64,000 nucleotides of DNA from Pachyseris speciosa. Taxonomy: Eukaryota > Cnidaria > Anthozoa > Scleractinia > Pachyseridae. The position numbers and the translations under genes are program-made. Positions 1 to 10,726 of this stretch are shown here, piece after piece; within the stretch, counting starts at the first letter, position 1; every line of letters starts with the position of its first letter. The notes under the pieces are model-generated. The model did not search any database and was not told the DNA's origin. It saw nothing but the letters and a program-made list of their open reading frames with translations. The DNA is taken from assembly GCA_016490735.1 (NCBI GenBank), contig JAEMWC010000238.1, forward strand, positions 760,001 to 824,000, in the 5' to 3' direction.

Positions 1-263
1 TGGAGAAGGTGGAGAAATTAGGCAAGTAACAAAAATATCTTGTATTAATCTAGAAACATTGCTTACCAATTTTGACATAAATGTCCGTAGAAAAGACAAA
101 AAAGAAGTCCACACCTGATCGTTTAGAGCAGTGAACAGGAATCACTGAGGCAGCAATCACTCGGAACGCGAATGAGCTGAATAATAGCGCCATTTCCCAC
201 AAAATCTTTCCTTGGCTGACACAAAACGCTAAAGAGCTTCGATAGTTTTACTGGTACTTCCCA

Positions 264-601
264 GGGCGCGATCTATTTAGGCAAAAATTTCGGTTTGAAT
301 TTCCGAAATACCAGGTATCAAATGGAACACTTCAGCGAACCGGTTTCATCCCATTGGCATAACGCAGATTCCGCTATCTTGCCTTCGACATCTGACAGCA
401 AAGGAAACTGGGGGAGCCGAGTTTCTCGCCGAAATGAAATGCCAAATGGAACAGAAAAGTTCCGGTAATTCCGATATTTCGGGAAAATGGACAACCTCGA
501 GAGGTTGACCAAAATTTTCGAGATGAACTTTCCGGAAACTACCGTTCCATTTACCTCTGAACCGTAAATTCCGGAATTTTTGAGCAAATGGATCGCGCCC
601 C
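264..601. mobile_element. MITE-like element with long inverted ends
   Basis: The left end starts GGGCGCGATCTATTT and the right end is the reverse complement of GGGGCGCGATCCATTT. The similarity continues for roughly 70 bases on each side, through CAAAAATT and a shared AAATGGAAC block. No coding sequence is carried. The flanks show no convincing target duplication, so the superfamily is unknown. It lies in the part of repeat copy A that copy B lacks. Confidence 0.6.
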
Positions 602-1299
602 ATGTCTTCCAGAGAACCTCAAAGCATCATCCAGTTAACGAAGAAAGCGCTTGCCAAACCACACCAGCATTTCTGTCGCAGACCCGTCAACTATAAAATT
701 TACCAAAGCCAGCCCAGCCAGTCAACCCATTTCGGTGTTTTTAACATCCAAACGCTGATCATTACCGGTTCAAACAAATTAAGACGACATGTTTATATAG
801 ACGGCGAAACTTAATATTGTTGTTTACAGGCCGCTTACGACGAAGATCTCTAAAACGTTTTTCAAATGACGAGTGAAGCGCACTGGTTTTTGACATTTTT
901 GACAGCATTTTGACAACTTTATGTCAGATTTTGAGACGTGCACATGCATTTGATCGGCTTTTTTTTACCCCAGCTTGAGTTTCCGCCTTTAATCCATAAT
1001 TTTACGAGGACTCATTGTGATTACGTGTTAATAAGATAAGGGCAAAAGTTTCTTAACGCTGTTGAGGCACCAAGGTCGAAAAACAGTCAGCCAAGCCGAG
1101 TTAAAACACTCGTTCGCCTGCAAAGAAAACAACGCAACAAAACAAACAAACAATTCAACTACTTCTTTGCGTCCAAAACGAGTACAGATGATTGTTATTT
1201 ATATCCATTCGAGAGAATAATACAAGTTTCATTCCTGAACAAAAGTAACAACGATTAAACCAAATGTTAAGCTTCAATTTATTTAATTTATTTCACTGT
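602..1299. other. No gene seen
   Basis: AT-rich sequence with only short, low-complexity open frames. No recognisable protein, RNA gene or repeat structure was seen here. Confidence 0.5.
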
Positions 1300-2578
1300 C
1301 CCGTGTTGTAGAGGTTTCTACCACTTGAAAATACGTAAGCTTCAGTAAAGTAAAAACAAGCATCCGCAAAAGTAGCAAACGGTTTGTCCAAAGAAAGAGC
1401 TTCTTCCACAGAGTTTGAGCTACTCGTTCTTCCCATTAATGCCGGTGAACTGTTAAGTTACCTTTCTTGGTGAGATGCAAGATGCCGCGGTAAAGTGAAA
1501 GCCCTTAAAGCGTTGAATTATACTGTTTTCAACCGCACAATCGATCAAGTTTGAAGCTTTTCTTGAGAAAAATCTTTCGCTCTTCCTTTCATCACTTGAA
1601 AATTCACCTTCCGGAGTATCTTTGACAAGTTCTTGATTTTCATGCTTTTTACGCGAATTTAAAGACAAACTTCGATCGAAGAAGATGAAGTTGTTTTGCT
1701 CAAAATGAAGAAACCAACTGAATGTGAAATTACGAGCCGCAGAAAGCGCGCGAAAAATTAAGCCTCGATTTGCTTTGGGTGTCCCACACCTGGCTTGAGC
1801 CTGCGATGAAATTGAAAGCAAGTACCTGGGCAGCGGTCAACTTCAAAAAACCGCTGACCTCCATGAGGTCTTAACTTGAGCCCGCGATATGGTCACGTGA
1901 CACTGGTCAGCGGATACCTTGTTTTGACAGGTGTCAATTGGCTATGGACGTCCAGTATCAAAGATGTACGCTGGGTGTACACTATTAACTAGCCGGTTAG
2001 CTGGGCCAGGTGGAGTATGGCCGCCATGTTGGATTATTATGATTATTATTAGGATATTATCAACTCCACCGTCCTCGTCGTCGATGTGCGCGCCCACGAG
2101 CAATACCATTAGAAAAGCAGTTGACGGGTTTCTATAGGTATGGTGCTCCGCTTGGCGGCCCTTCGGGCCGCCGGAGCTCCGCTAATATTCCAAAGTTTCA
2201 GCTTCAGCGAACAACCCTTTTAGATCCGAGTTCTGGATATCAGCCTCCCAGGGCTCCCGAGAGGCAATGCAATTTTGGCCACTTTTCAATCTCCCTTTTA
2301 GCAACGTACAATTGATTTCAGACAAACCCAAAATCATATTTTGTAATTCCCTATCTTTAGGCTTCTATGGGTAAAACCATTGGCTAGGGAATTTTTACAT
2401 AAACGCTTGCCTGGCTTCACGTTTAGAAGGATGCCCCTTTCCTATAATCCCTTCGAAGTGAAACAACATTTAAAACCTTAGCCCCAGCGATAAATTAATC
2501 GTGAGTGCGTCGTTGCGAGTAATGAAAATTCAGGTTGATTCATACCGTCTATACACCATATTCCAAAATGGGGGCCAA

Positions 2579-2702
2579 CTTATTAATTTTGTTTTTGCAT
2601 GTTAATTAGCCCTTTTGCCTCGTCAACCTGTACAAAATACAAAAGAATTTTGAAGTAAAAATGAGGCAAGAAAATTAACATGCAAACAAAAGAATAATAA
2701 AT
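2579..2702. repeat. Foldback (palindromic) AT-rich repeat
   Basis: The left arm TTATTAATTTTGTTTTTGCA and the right arm, ending in TGCAAACAAAAGAATAATAA, are near reverse complements. They also share internal TTAATT and GAGGCAA/TTGCCTC blocks around a short AT-rich centre. This looks like a small palindromic MITE nested in the larger element. Confidence 0.5.
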
Positions 2703-5334
2703 TTTACGACATTTTGGAAGAAGGTGTATAATGATGATTCATGCCGTGTATAAGTTCGCATGTCGTGACGGGGTTTGCTGGCTATGATTGACTTGGAATT
2801 AACTTTTTTCGAAACGACGAAACTTAAAAAAGTGCACTGCGTTTCCTCCTCCTCCTCATCCGAGCCATGAACAACCGCAAATAGTTTCATTACACATATT
2901 AAGTACTTCGTAGGAAAAGTGGATAATTTTTTTAAGCATTCCATTTTGTAAACACATGTTTAGGTCGAGATCCAAATTACGTAATAGTGCCCCTTTAAGG
3001 ATTATTTATTCATACCTAGTCGCCCAGAACAAACGGTCCAGGTATTAGATGGGTCCGTTTTCGTCGCAAAGCCTCTAAACTCTTTGACCAAATTGCACTG
3101 CGTTTCCTCCTCCTCCTCCTCATCGTTGTGGATTTTCCTTTTGTTGCTTTCTTAGTTAGCACAGATCCATGGTGGCAACCAGACTTAATCAGTGTACTGC
3201 ATATATATCCAAAGATAGGACAGGGGTGGAGTGTATTTTCCTTCAAAGGCTACTGCTTTGGCAACTTGGGGAATGCAATAATTATTTCAGCTTTCTTTGA
3301 GCATTTAAGGACTTGTGTTTTTTCATGGCACCCCTAGCTGTAGATCAGATTTAAAAATAAGTCTTGACGGACTTACATTAAATTGCTGGCCCTTAACTCC
3401 GGTTTCAAGCGGGCTAAAAGCGAAAATCTCCCTGGACAGCCATTATGCTTGCTGTAGGTGGTAATGTAAGTCGTCACAAGTGCCAGTGCCTCATATCTGC
3501 TGGAGCTTAAATTGGTTATTGCACCTCCTCCCTGGACAGAATGATAATCACCAGTGCCCATTCATACATCTGGGTGGAGAGAGGCCCTGTTAAAGAAGGC
3601 AAGACGACATGGCAACGCACTAGTAACCAGGACCGCTCGATCCGGAGTGCAGACTGCTAACCATCAGGCCACCGCGATATACGTAAGGCAGTTGCTTTCG
3701 TGTAGAATCCGAATGCATTACAGCGTTACATGTATACTTTAATCTGTCGTAAATCGACAAAATGCAACAGCGAACAAATATATAGCCAGCACTTTGAACC
3801 CTTGAAGACCCAATTTTTTTAACTCTTTCACCAATTTTCTCGATGCAAATAACTGAAAGGGATCTAGATGTCCTATATGAAGGTCTCCCTTGAAACGGTT
3901 GCTGCTCTGGAATACCGAGGCCTCAAGTTTTATTCTGACGTCACCAATTTGAACCGTTGTTGTTTTGCTCGCGACCACAACGAGTTGTAACGGTAGGTAC
4001 TCGGTTTATCAGTGTGTTTTCGAGCCATTTTTCACTGCAGAAGCTCCCAGGCTAGCATCATTAAGCTGGAATGGAGCGTAGAGGCAAACCTCTGAACGAA
4101 GCTAGAGGTGAGAGATAATTTCACAACGACTGGGACGCCAAAAGTGGTCGTGTCGAGTCATGGCAGCTCAGACGTGAAGTTCGTCTCTCTAGCCGTTCTG
4201 TGATGGATTCTTGGACCTTGCAAGGCAATTTTGGCGAGATTTAAATTGCAAAGAACACAATGCGTACCATATTTTGCCAGTAGGTCCGGATGGCTCTACA
4301 AAATGAAGATGGCGGGACTTCCATTTCGCTGTGGTGTCTAAATATTCCAGAATGCAATCCGGGCGCCAAAGAGAAAAACAGAGGCTTTCAAAAGTTTCTC
4401 GAATAAAATGGCTGATACTCGACTCGTTTTAGGTGTGAGAGGCAAAATTCCAGATAGATGCTTAGTCATGAGATCAAGGTTTTCCCTCATTAAAATATTT
4501 TGTTTTCCAAAGGAGATTTTGAATTCAAGAATTGAAAGCAAATATTTGTGTTTTTTAGCTTTGCTCCAGGGCGCATAAAACGGCCATTTTTGGTTTTGCT
4601 TGAAAACAAATAATGATATGGAGAGAAGGGGTTCTAAAGGAATGAAAAAGTGCACAAAACTTTGTTTGTCACAAGAAACTTGAAAAAGTCAAAACAAAAC
4701 TGAGAGTAAGACGACAAAACTCACACTTAAGTAATTCTGCCTGACAAAACAAGGTTGCCATGGAAAAAAGGCAGAGTCCTATAAATAAAGTTTGTTTGGC
4801 TCAACCTTTCCTACCTAACATATAAACTCACTAAACAACTTGTTTCATTGTATTTTGATTACTTTTCTTGTTATCAACGTTTCTTCGTCACCTTTCATGT
4901 AGTTCCCTGAGTCGAAACTTAGCTAGTACAAATACACAAAATTTAGTTTCAAATCCACAGTAGAAAAATTGATTTCTACCTTACGGTTTGCAAATATATG
5001 TTTCCTTTAATAATTTACTTTGGGATCATTGATTGTTTGTTAAATATGCGATTGGCGTCTAAAAAACTCTCCTAATGAGGAATTAAGACTTTGACCGGAA
5101 GTGCATAGTAGGTACCTTCTCTTAAAGTGTTTCCTAGTACGAAAGTCTCAACCTTAAGTATTTTTTTCTTGATAATTCTAAACTAAGGGCTGAACTTTGC
5201 AGCAATACTATGACTTGACGATATAAAACATGGGCATGGAAAATATACGATGTGAAAAACAGGCCATTTCCAGTTGCTCCGCATATACTTAAATAGGACC
5301 AAGTTGAGATGACAGCCACAGCCTGACGAAAAAT
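2703..5334. other. Element interior without recognisable genes
   Basis: Open frames here are short (under ~105 codons), overlap on both strands and show no recognisable domains. A (CCT)n-rich stretch occurs twice (about 2844 and 3107), embedded in similar flanks (ACTGCGTTTCCTCCTCCTCC). Confidence 0.5.
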
Positions 5335-5660
5335 TCCCATGAGCCAATGTTTTTACCCACAGAAGCCTGAGGACAGGGCATTACAAATATGATTTTGGTT
5401 TTATCTGAAACTAATTGTACGTTGCTAAAAGGAAGATTGAAAAGAGGCCAAAATTGCATTGAAGATCGGTCTCTCTGGACCCCTGAGACTCTGATATCCA
5501 GAACTCGGCTATAAAAAGATCATTGAAGATGAAACTTTGGTATATTACATAAGACGACAAAACGACTTTGTATATCAATTTACAGCGAAAACGGCCGGAC
5601 TTCATTTCCAAGTCTGCCCAAGTCTCTCAGAGAGTCTTTCCAAGTCTCTCACAGAGAAGC

Positions 5661-5841
5661 CCTTACAAGTTTTTACAGAGTAAGATTATGACCGAGAGTC
5701 AAAATCAAGGAAATAAGGTCCACACCGCTCCACACCGTGCACACAAGAAGTACTAGTCACAGCTACAAAAAACCACCTTCTTTCAACATGCTCTTAAAAG
5801 ATTTAAAAGAGTGACGTTACGACCGAGAGTAAAAATTGCAT
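5661..5841. repeat. Satellite fragment (137 bp family)
   Basis: About 1.3 monomers of the satellite that fills 52.9-61.5 kb, recognisable by GACCGAGAGTCAAAATC, CACACCGTGC and CATGCTCTTA blocks. It ends abruptly at the start of the LINE-derived coding sequence at about 5842. Confidence 0.75.
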
Positions 5842-6768
5842 TGCTGATGTTAGGGCTTGGTTAGTCTCACACAGGTTGATGTTTAATGATTCAAAGACAG
5901 AATTTCTAATCATCGGTTCGTGGCAGCAGCTATCTAAGGTTACCATAGCTTCAATTAAAGTTGGTGACTGTGACATTCAACCCGTTAAGCATGTTAGAAA
6001 TCTTGGCACATGGTTTGATAACCACATGTCTATGAATAGTCATATAGGAAAGGTATGTAGTAAGGCATTTATAATATTAGGCTTTATAATATTAGGCAAA
6101 TTAGGAAATATCTGTCTGCAGAATCAACAAAGTGTTTAATTCATGCGTTTGTTACATCACATTTAGATTATTGCAACGCTCTTTTGTATAAGCTTCCGCA
6201 ATATCAATATGACCGACTTCAAAAAGTTCTTAATGCGGCCGCTCGGGTTACATGCTTAATTCCTAAGTTTGCCCATATTACTCCGGTTCTTTGGGAACTT
6301 CATTGGTTGCCAGTGCATTTTAGAGTAGAATTTAAGATTGCGCTTTTAGTTTTTAAAACGTTGAACGGCCTGGCGCCACATTATTTATCTGAATTACTTG
6401 TTGTGAAGCCTAGAACTAGATACAGCCTGCGGTCTGATTCTGAAACATTGCCCGTAATTCCTAAGGTGACACGGAAGACATTTGGCGATCGAGCCTTTTT
6501 CCATGCTGGAGCAACAGTTTGGAATGCTTTGCCATCTAGCCTTAGAAACTGTAGGAACATTGACTCTTTTAGAGTTCAGTTGAAGACTTATCTTTTTAAG
6601 AAAGCTTTTAATTTGTAATTTTATATCCTTATTACTATTATTATTTCTGCCATCTAGCCTTAGAAACCGTAGGAACATTGACTTTTTTAAAGTACAGTTG
6701 AAGACTTATCTTTTTGAGAAAGCTTTTAATTTGTAATTTTATATTCTTATTACTATTATTATTTCCGT
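5842..6768 (+). pseudogene. CR1/L2-type LINE reverse transcriptase, C-terminal part, 5' truncated
   Basis: The translation starts inside an RT ORF (residues DVRAWLVSHRL before the first Met), then is broken near 6140. It resumes at 6184-6618 with the typical post-RT C-terminus (LHWLPVHFRVEFKIALLVFK, then FKTLNGLAPHYL). That C-terminal signature is characteristic of CR1/L2/Rex-like non-LTR retrotransposons of invertebrates. The last coding part and start of the 3' UTR are tandemly duplicated: 6531-6649 is repeated at about 6650-6768 with few changes. The 3' tail continues to 6800 and resumes beyond Polinton 1 at 27559. The copy is 5' truncated and inactive. Confidence 0.75.
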
Positions 6769-6800
6769 CCATTCATTGTACACATATATTTATTTTCTTG

Positions 6801-7100
6801 AGAAGAATAGGGGGGCACTTCAGGGATCAAAAGAGCCGCCTGCTTGAAACAAAAAAAGAAAGAATGTAAGGAATGTTCCGCTGTTGTTATGTTAAGGAAT
6901 TCACCCAGTGTCTTTGATATGCGAAGGAATTCATCCACTCTCTTTGTTATGTAAAGGAATTTGTCCCGAAGCTTTCCGAAGCTAACTGTCAGATGAATAT
7001 TCCTTGATTATCTGTTTCCATAGCGATCCGAAGCCATTCAAGAGCTACCCCTAAACTGTTCCAAAGCTGACCCTGTAATTCGTGAAGATTCTCGGAAAAA
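6801..7100. repeat. Left terminal inverted repeat of Polinton 1
   Basis: This matches the reverse complement of 27262-27552 with a few substitutions and one short indel. It runs through a GTCAGATGAATATTCCTT block and the inner edge TTCGTGAAGATTCT. It includes two copies of a GGAATTCA(C/T)CCA-type short repeat that recurs inside the element. Confidence 0.9.
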
Positions 7101-7161
7101 CGTCTTACACGAATAAAGACTGATGAATTATTGTTAACAAAATGTGTTTTATTGAAAACAT

Positions 7162-7769
7162 TTAAACAAACCCTAACCTTCTTACACGTTCCATATTTAC
7201 ATAATTCATATCAAAAGGTAATTCCATCATTTTTCGAAGCCATTGTACAAAATGATAACATTCTACCCTAGGACAATGATGTTTGATTGGATTGTCATGA
7301 TGACCACAGGAAATTACAGATTGTAACCTTGCCATATCGTTAAATTTAGGACAACCAAGATGTTCTAAATTGAGAGAAGGAATGCCTAACTCTTCCAAAA
7401 TTTGTTTTTCAATATACCCTCCTTTGTAGGCCACTAGAGTTCTTGAAGGAGTCTTGCTGTTTTCATACAAGCTAAGCACTTCGTTTTTCACAGTTGTCTG
7501 TGGTCTTGCAAGCTCCGTTCTTCGTGGAGTAAAAGGAAGACCGGTGATTTCATAGTTGACCCTGCGTCGATGTTGAAGAGGAAGTTTGTGGTACTCTTCA
7601 TCAGGTTTGAAATGAAAGGATCCGTAGGTTTCTCCACGCCAATCACACCATCCTAATTCTCTTGTGACGAATTTCGGCGAAATCTTTAACCGTTTGTTCC
7701 CCTTAAAATGAATCCGTCAATGTCAATGACCATACAGACTTTTTCCAGTGGGGAAACGTTTTCAGACAT
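7162..7769 (-). pseudogene. DEDD-type nuclease-like protein, one frameshift
   Basis: The start ATG at 7769 overlaps the last 8 bases of the SLOG gene, giving an operon-like arrangement. The product opens MSENVSPLEKVC, followed by MVIDIDGF. The DxDG motif resembles the exo I motif of DEDD-fold exonucleases, and a later segment (YKGGYIEKQILEELGIP) could hold the middle of an RNase H-like fold. A second conserved block has Cys/His residues (GCPKF, CGHH, HHCP, ECYHFVQWL) and may bind zinc. A one-base frameshift within T/G runs at about 7704-7712 splits the frame, so this copy is probably broken. About 200 residues in all. The nuclease assignment is inference from one motif; the family is otherwise unrecognised. 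Confidence 0.5.
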
Positions 7770-8460
7770 TGAGACAGAGGTTTAGTAACACTTTCTTTCC
7801 AACACTATCAAGAGGGAAATCTTGTGGACCCAGCAAAGCAGTTGTCCTCTCTAAACTTGGCACACTACACTCTGTGAACTGTTCGATAGCGTAACGGTAA
7901 CTGTGCCAGGTATTCGTGGTCAAGTCATATAAGTAGATTGGTTTATTCATTTCTTTTGCAAGATTGACGCTCCGTCCTAATCTTCCTGGAACAACGGGTT
8001 CACCGTGAGGCGGAATGGAAAATGTCTTTGAGAAAACAATCAAGATATCTGCTTTGTCAATAGCTGTATAGTCTCGCATGATCGCTATCCTCTCTTGATA
8101 AGGGAAATGGATGAAGATTGAATCCTCCTCATAACAAGCTCTAAACGCTACGTCATCACAACTGTCTGTCACTGCAAAATTATTCTTTAGAATGTTTCTG
8201 TCTGATAATAAGACATCGGTCACATCATCTTCATAGGAAGTGCTCACGATGTCTGAACAATTGTTGCTGTGGCTTATTTTCCATAAACAAAGATCAGACG
8301 CCTTATCCAAGTCCTGCTTTATAGCAGTAATTGTGTCAGCCAACATCTGATCTGTTGTGGTGTAACAGCGGAACGGTAATCCTCTCAGTATAGCCAAAGA
8401 GACAATGGTGGAGTTCATTCCTCTATTAGTAGTAGTGATAATTGTTGGGTGAGAAACCAT
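7762..8460 (-). CDS. SLOG (YspA/cpYpsA-like) Rossmannoid domain protein
   Basis: Intact 232-residue ORF. Residues 5-35 (PTIITTTNRGMNS, then SLAILRGLPF) resemble the glycine/arginine motif followed by a helix of SLOG folds. Residues ~125-180 give RDYTAIDKADILIVFSK, then GRLGRSVNLAKEMNKPIYLYD. This is the usual SLOG pattern of R-x-x-x-(A/D)ADxhIhF, a small-residue loop, helix, and K-P-hxhY/F strand. The following W and a C-terminal GPQDFPLDSVGKK segment also fit that family. SLOG proteins bind nucleotides or nucleotide-derived signals, and some act as nucleosidases. The frame stays open for 16 codons upstream of the chosen ATG, so the first strand may begin earlier. The gene lies between the terminal repeat and the GRF gene and overlaps the nuclease-like gene. 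Confidence 0.55.
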   Translation of the reverse strand: MVSHPTIITTTNRGMNSTIVSLAILRGLPFRCYTTTDQMLADTITAIKQDLDKASDLCLWKISHSNNCSDIVSTSYEDDVTDVLLSDRNILKNNFAVTDSCDDVAFRACYEEDSIFIHFPYQERIAIMRDYTAIDKADILIVFSKTFSIPPHGEPVVPGRLGRSVNLAKEMNKPIYLYDLTTNTWHSYRYAIEQFTECSVPSLERTTALLGPQDFPLDSVGKKVLLNLCLNV

Positions 8461-8554
8461 CTTAAATGAAGTTAAGTTATACTTGTATGAAGGAGGTATA
8501 ATCGGTTTACCTTAAGAGCTAGTTACGTGTTTTGTCCACTAATTGAAACCGTCG

Positions 8555-8772
8555 TCCTTATGTGTTTGAAGAGGTATGGTAAGGAAGTCATCTACGGTTA
8601 TGTTATGCTAAGGAAGACATCCGCTAGTGTTATGAAAAGAAAGTCATCCTACTTGCTGTTGTTATGAAAAGAAAGTCACCCCTTTTTTGTTGATGTTATG
8701 TAGAGGAAGTCATTCCCTGTTATGATGTAAAGAAAGCCATCCTGCTTTGTTATGTAAAGGTACCCTTCTCGA
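8555..8772. repeat. Degenerate ~35-40 bp tandem repeats
   Basis: About six units of the form GTTATG(T/A)AAAGGAAGTCATCC with variable spacers. The same family occurs in both terminal repeats and, inverted, at 24700-25100. Confidence 0.7.
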
Positions 8773-8777
8773 TAACT

Positions 8778-8785
8778 TATAAAAG
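8778..8785 (+). promoter_or_regulatory. TATA box (TATAAAAG) for the GRF gene
   Basis: TATAAAAG 16 bases before the ATG at 8802, in the gap between divergent transcription units. Confidence 0.45.
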
Positions 8786-8801
8786 AAAAAAAGATAGTTG
8801 A

Positions 8802-9778
8802 ATGAAATCAAACGAATTTGATTCATTTCAAAGGAGAAGAAGAAGAAACATGATCGGCGACCCTTCTGTTATTCCTTCTATCCATGCAATGACCCCAGTG
8901 ACAGACAAAGTCATTGACAAGAAAGCGGAAGTGAAAGCAAAAAACAAAGGAGTTAGACGAAAAGTGGATGCTAGTGGTAAATTCACTTTACCTGGAGATG
9001 TCAAAAGAAAGATTGAATTTGTGTACGGGCGCGATGGTGGCTGTTTAGCAGAACAAAACGGAACTAATGGAGAGGAAAAACCTTTTTCACCAATTAAAAA
9101 AGAGGAGATAAAGGCGTTTGAAGACCTGGTAAAGCAATTACCCTCTGAAGTCGATGGTAATGTTCCTGTAACAGGAGAGACGAAACAAAACAGCGAACTA
9201 ACAGGCTATGAAGCAGATGATGAAATGGAAGCTGAAGATAACCCGCCTCTGAACTGTCCATTTCACGAAATACCAGTTCATCACAATGTGTCTAAGAACG
9301 GGTGGGCATATGTAAGCTGCGTGGGTGATTGTCCAGTTTGGTTAGCTGAAGAGAAAGCAGAACCAATCTTATCAGCTTTAGAGGTTTCACTTCATCCCAT
9401 CATCAAAGCAAGTTCTCTGATCTGTTTTTGCGAGAAACCAACCCGTGTTTGCATGAGTCAAACAGAAAAAAGTAGAGCGCGCTGCTTCCTTACATGTCGT
9501 CAAGTAAACCCTGCGGTTTCTTCCAATGGGTAGATCAGCCATGGAGCAGAAAGATTTTGATTGCTCGCGAAATCCGCGCATCAGAAAAGGAAGATGAACA
9601 ACGCTTTACCATCTACGAAGAGCCGAAAGAGAAACCCTACTACCAGTGGGGTGAACCAAATGGACAGTTTGGATTTTACACGGCTAGTCAATGTGAACCC
9701 TCACCCCATCCACACGCGCAACAGCCACGAGTTCCGCCCGCGCGACATCCACGAGGTCCTCGCATGCAACATCCATGA
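8802..9778 (+). pseudogene. GRF-type zinc finger protein, frameshifted
   Basis: The first ORF (8802-9533, 243 aa) has a basic N-terminus (RRRRR at 12-16), an acidic middle, and a first Cys/His cluster (CPFH...HHNVS...YVSC...CPVWL, residues ~147-185). Near the C-terminus it enters a GRF-like finger: CFCEKPTRVCMSQTEKSRAR followed by CF.TC. The rest of the finger (KPCGFFQWVDQPW) is in the next frame from 9494, so one base has been lost or gained at about 9490-9500. The tail is Pro/His-rich and probably disordered. GRF fingers occur in DNA repair and topoisomerase proteins (TOP3A, NEIL3, APEX2) and bind single-stranded DNA, suggesting a replication role. The frameshift makes this copy doubtful. 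Confidence 0.65.
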
Positions 9779-9814
9779 AGTCCACCCACGCATTACCCTC
9801 GCAGGTTTGAGCCC

Positions 9815-9822
9815 TATAAAGG
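9815..9822 (+). promoter_or_regulatory. Possible TATA box (TATAAAGG)
   Basis: TATAAAGG in the 3' part of the GRF gene, about 100 bases before the ATG at 9924. The spacing is longer than at the other boxes. Confidence 0.3.
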
Positions 9823-9923
9823 GACACCACGTTCTACCCAGTTTCAAAAACAACCAACTCCACAACCAGCAAGAAGGCAAGCTAACCTGAGAAGAAGGGA
9901 TCAGCAAGTAGAAACTGTTCAAT

Positions 9924-10691
9924 ATGGCGGACAATCGTATCAGTGAAGACCTCATACGTATCATGACAGACAAAGTCAAGGAATTGGATGACATTGATGT
10001 TAACATTGCCTGGCAGGAAAAAAATGGGGAATGGCGAATAGCAAGAGAATTGGCAGCTAGACGATTCCATGTGGAGAATTCAATCGTTAAATACACGCGA
10101 CGGTGGATAGAAATGGTATTGGACGGAATGAAAGATAGTACCTTTGAATTAGATAAAATGCTTTGTTACAAAATGGGATGGGTGAAAAGGGATTCTCAAG
10201 GGGATGATGTCATAGCTAGTAACGTGGTCGTTGAATTACGTGAGTTTCAAAATGGAAATCGTCGCTATTGGGGTCACAGTGAAGATTCGACTATCTCTGG
10301 TAACGACTTATTAAAGTGGCACAGCATAAGGGATACAATTGTGTTTTCAAGTAAAGTGAAATGGAGATTCATAAATGTCAACGATGCCTACGATTCGGTG
10401 GTGGGGAAGATTAACGTGGAAGAGAGTTTGCTTGTCTTTTCTAATTTGACGACAGCAGGCATCTTTGGTAATGTAACGACGGATTTATTAAGGGACGTCA
10501 CACATCTCGAGAAAAGAGAAGGTCTTGCCTTTTTCGAACCCCCACGCGAACAATTTCGCGGAGTGCGCTATTACAAGTTGGAGGTAGTGTCAATTGAAGT
10601 AAGGGATAAGTTTGGGAATACACTCCCACCCGCGCACGTCGGTCGTATGAAAACCCTGCTGACACTGCATTTTAAACGGAGACAGCTATGA
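9924..10691 (+). CDS. Penton-like minor capsid paralogue
   Basis: Intact 255-residue ORF. Its C-terminal ~85 residues align with the C-terminus of the penton gene at 12121-13167. Shared spacing includes a TDLLR motif, KREG, FEP, then an EV..(A/V)EI..G strand and a final L.F strand. The N-terminal two thirds differ, with a helical basic region (RELAARRF, KYTRRWIEMVLDGMKD). This suggests a second single-jelly-roll vertex or spike-base protein derived by duplication, or one sharing only the C-terminal fold. It stands ahead of the integrase, outside the main capsid block. Confidence 0.6.
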   Translation: MADNRISEDLIRIMTDKVKELDDIDVNIAWQEKNGEWRIARELAARRFHVENSIVKYTRRWIEMVLDGMKDSTFELDKMLCYKMGWVKRDSQGDDVIASNVVVELREFQNGNRRYWGHSEDSTISGNDLLKWHSIRDTIVFSSKVKWRFINVNDAYDSVVGKINVEESLLVFSNLTTAGIFGNVTTDLLRDVTHLEKREGLAFFEPPREQFRGVRYYKLEVVSIEVRDKFGNTLPPAHVGRMKTLLTLHFKRRQL

Positions 10692-10726
10692 AATGAGACA
10701 GCTCTCACGCTATCGATCATAGTTGA

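Larger units (their letters stand above)
1..2185. repeat. Dispersed repeat copy A with Helitron-like 3' end (interrupted)
   Basis: Positions 1-140 and about 1300-2185 match, in the same order and orientation, positions 33520-33670 and 33730-34875. The stretch between 140 and 1300 has no counterpart in the second copy. Near the right end is a perfect hairpin (GGCGGCC, loop, GGCCGCC, 2154-2172), followed about ten bases later by CTAA at 2182-2185 and then a T. That arrangement (hairpin, ~10 nt, CTRR, insertion before T) is the known 3' terminus of Helitrons. No Rep/helicase coding was found, so this would be a non-autonomous copy. Calling it a Helitron is an inference from the terminus only; the 5' TC end was not identified. 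Confidence 0.5.
2186..5546. mobile_element. 3.4 kb non-coding element with ~210 bp inverted terminal repeats
   Basis: The sequence at 2186-2395 reappears inverted at about 5335-5546. Both ends read inward as TATTCCAAAGTTTCA / TATACCAAAGTTTCA, and share blocks for GAGTTCTGGATATCAG, TTTTAGCAACGTACAATT and CAAAATCATATTT. The arms differ by scattered substitutions and a few indels. The interior has no convincing coding sequence; it contains a foldback at 2579-2700. This is most simply a large non-autonomous DNA transposon whose transposase cannot be named from the sequence. The left arm begins directly at the Helitron-like terminus of repeat copy A. Confidence 0.6.

Noticed and set aside
1453..1821. 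122-codon minus-strand ORF with a similar one at 33577-34062
   Set aside because: The similarity follows from two copies of a dispersed repeat; the frames are not kept equally and no domain is seen.
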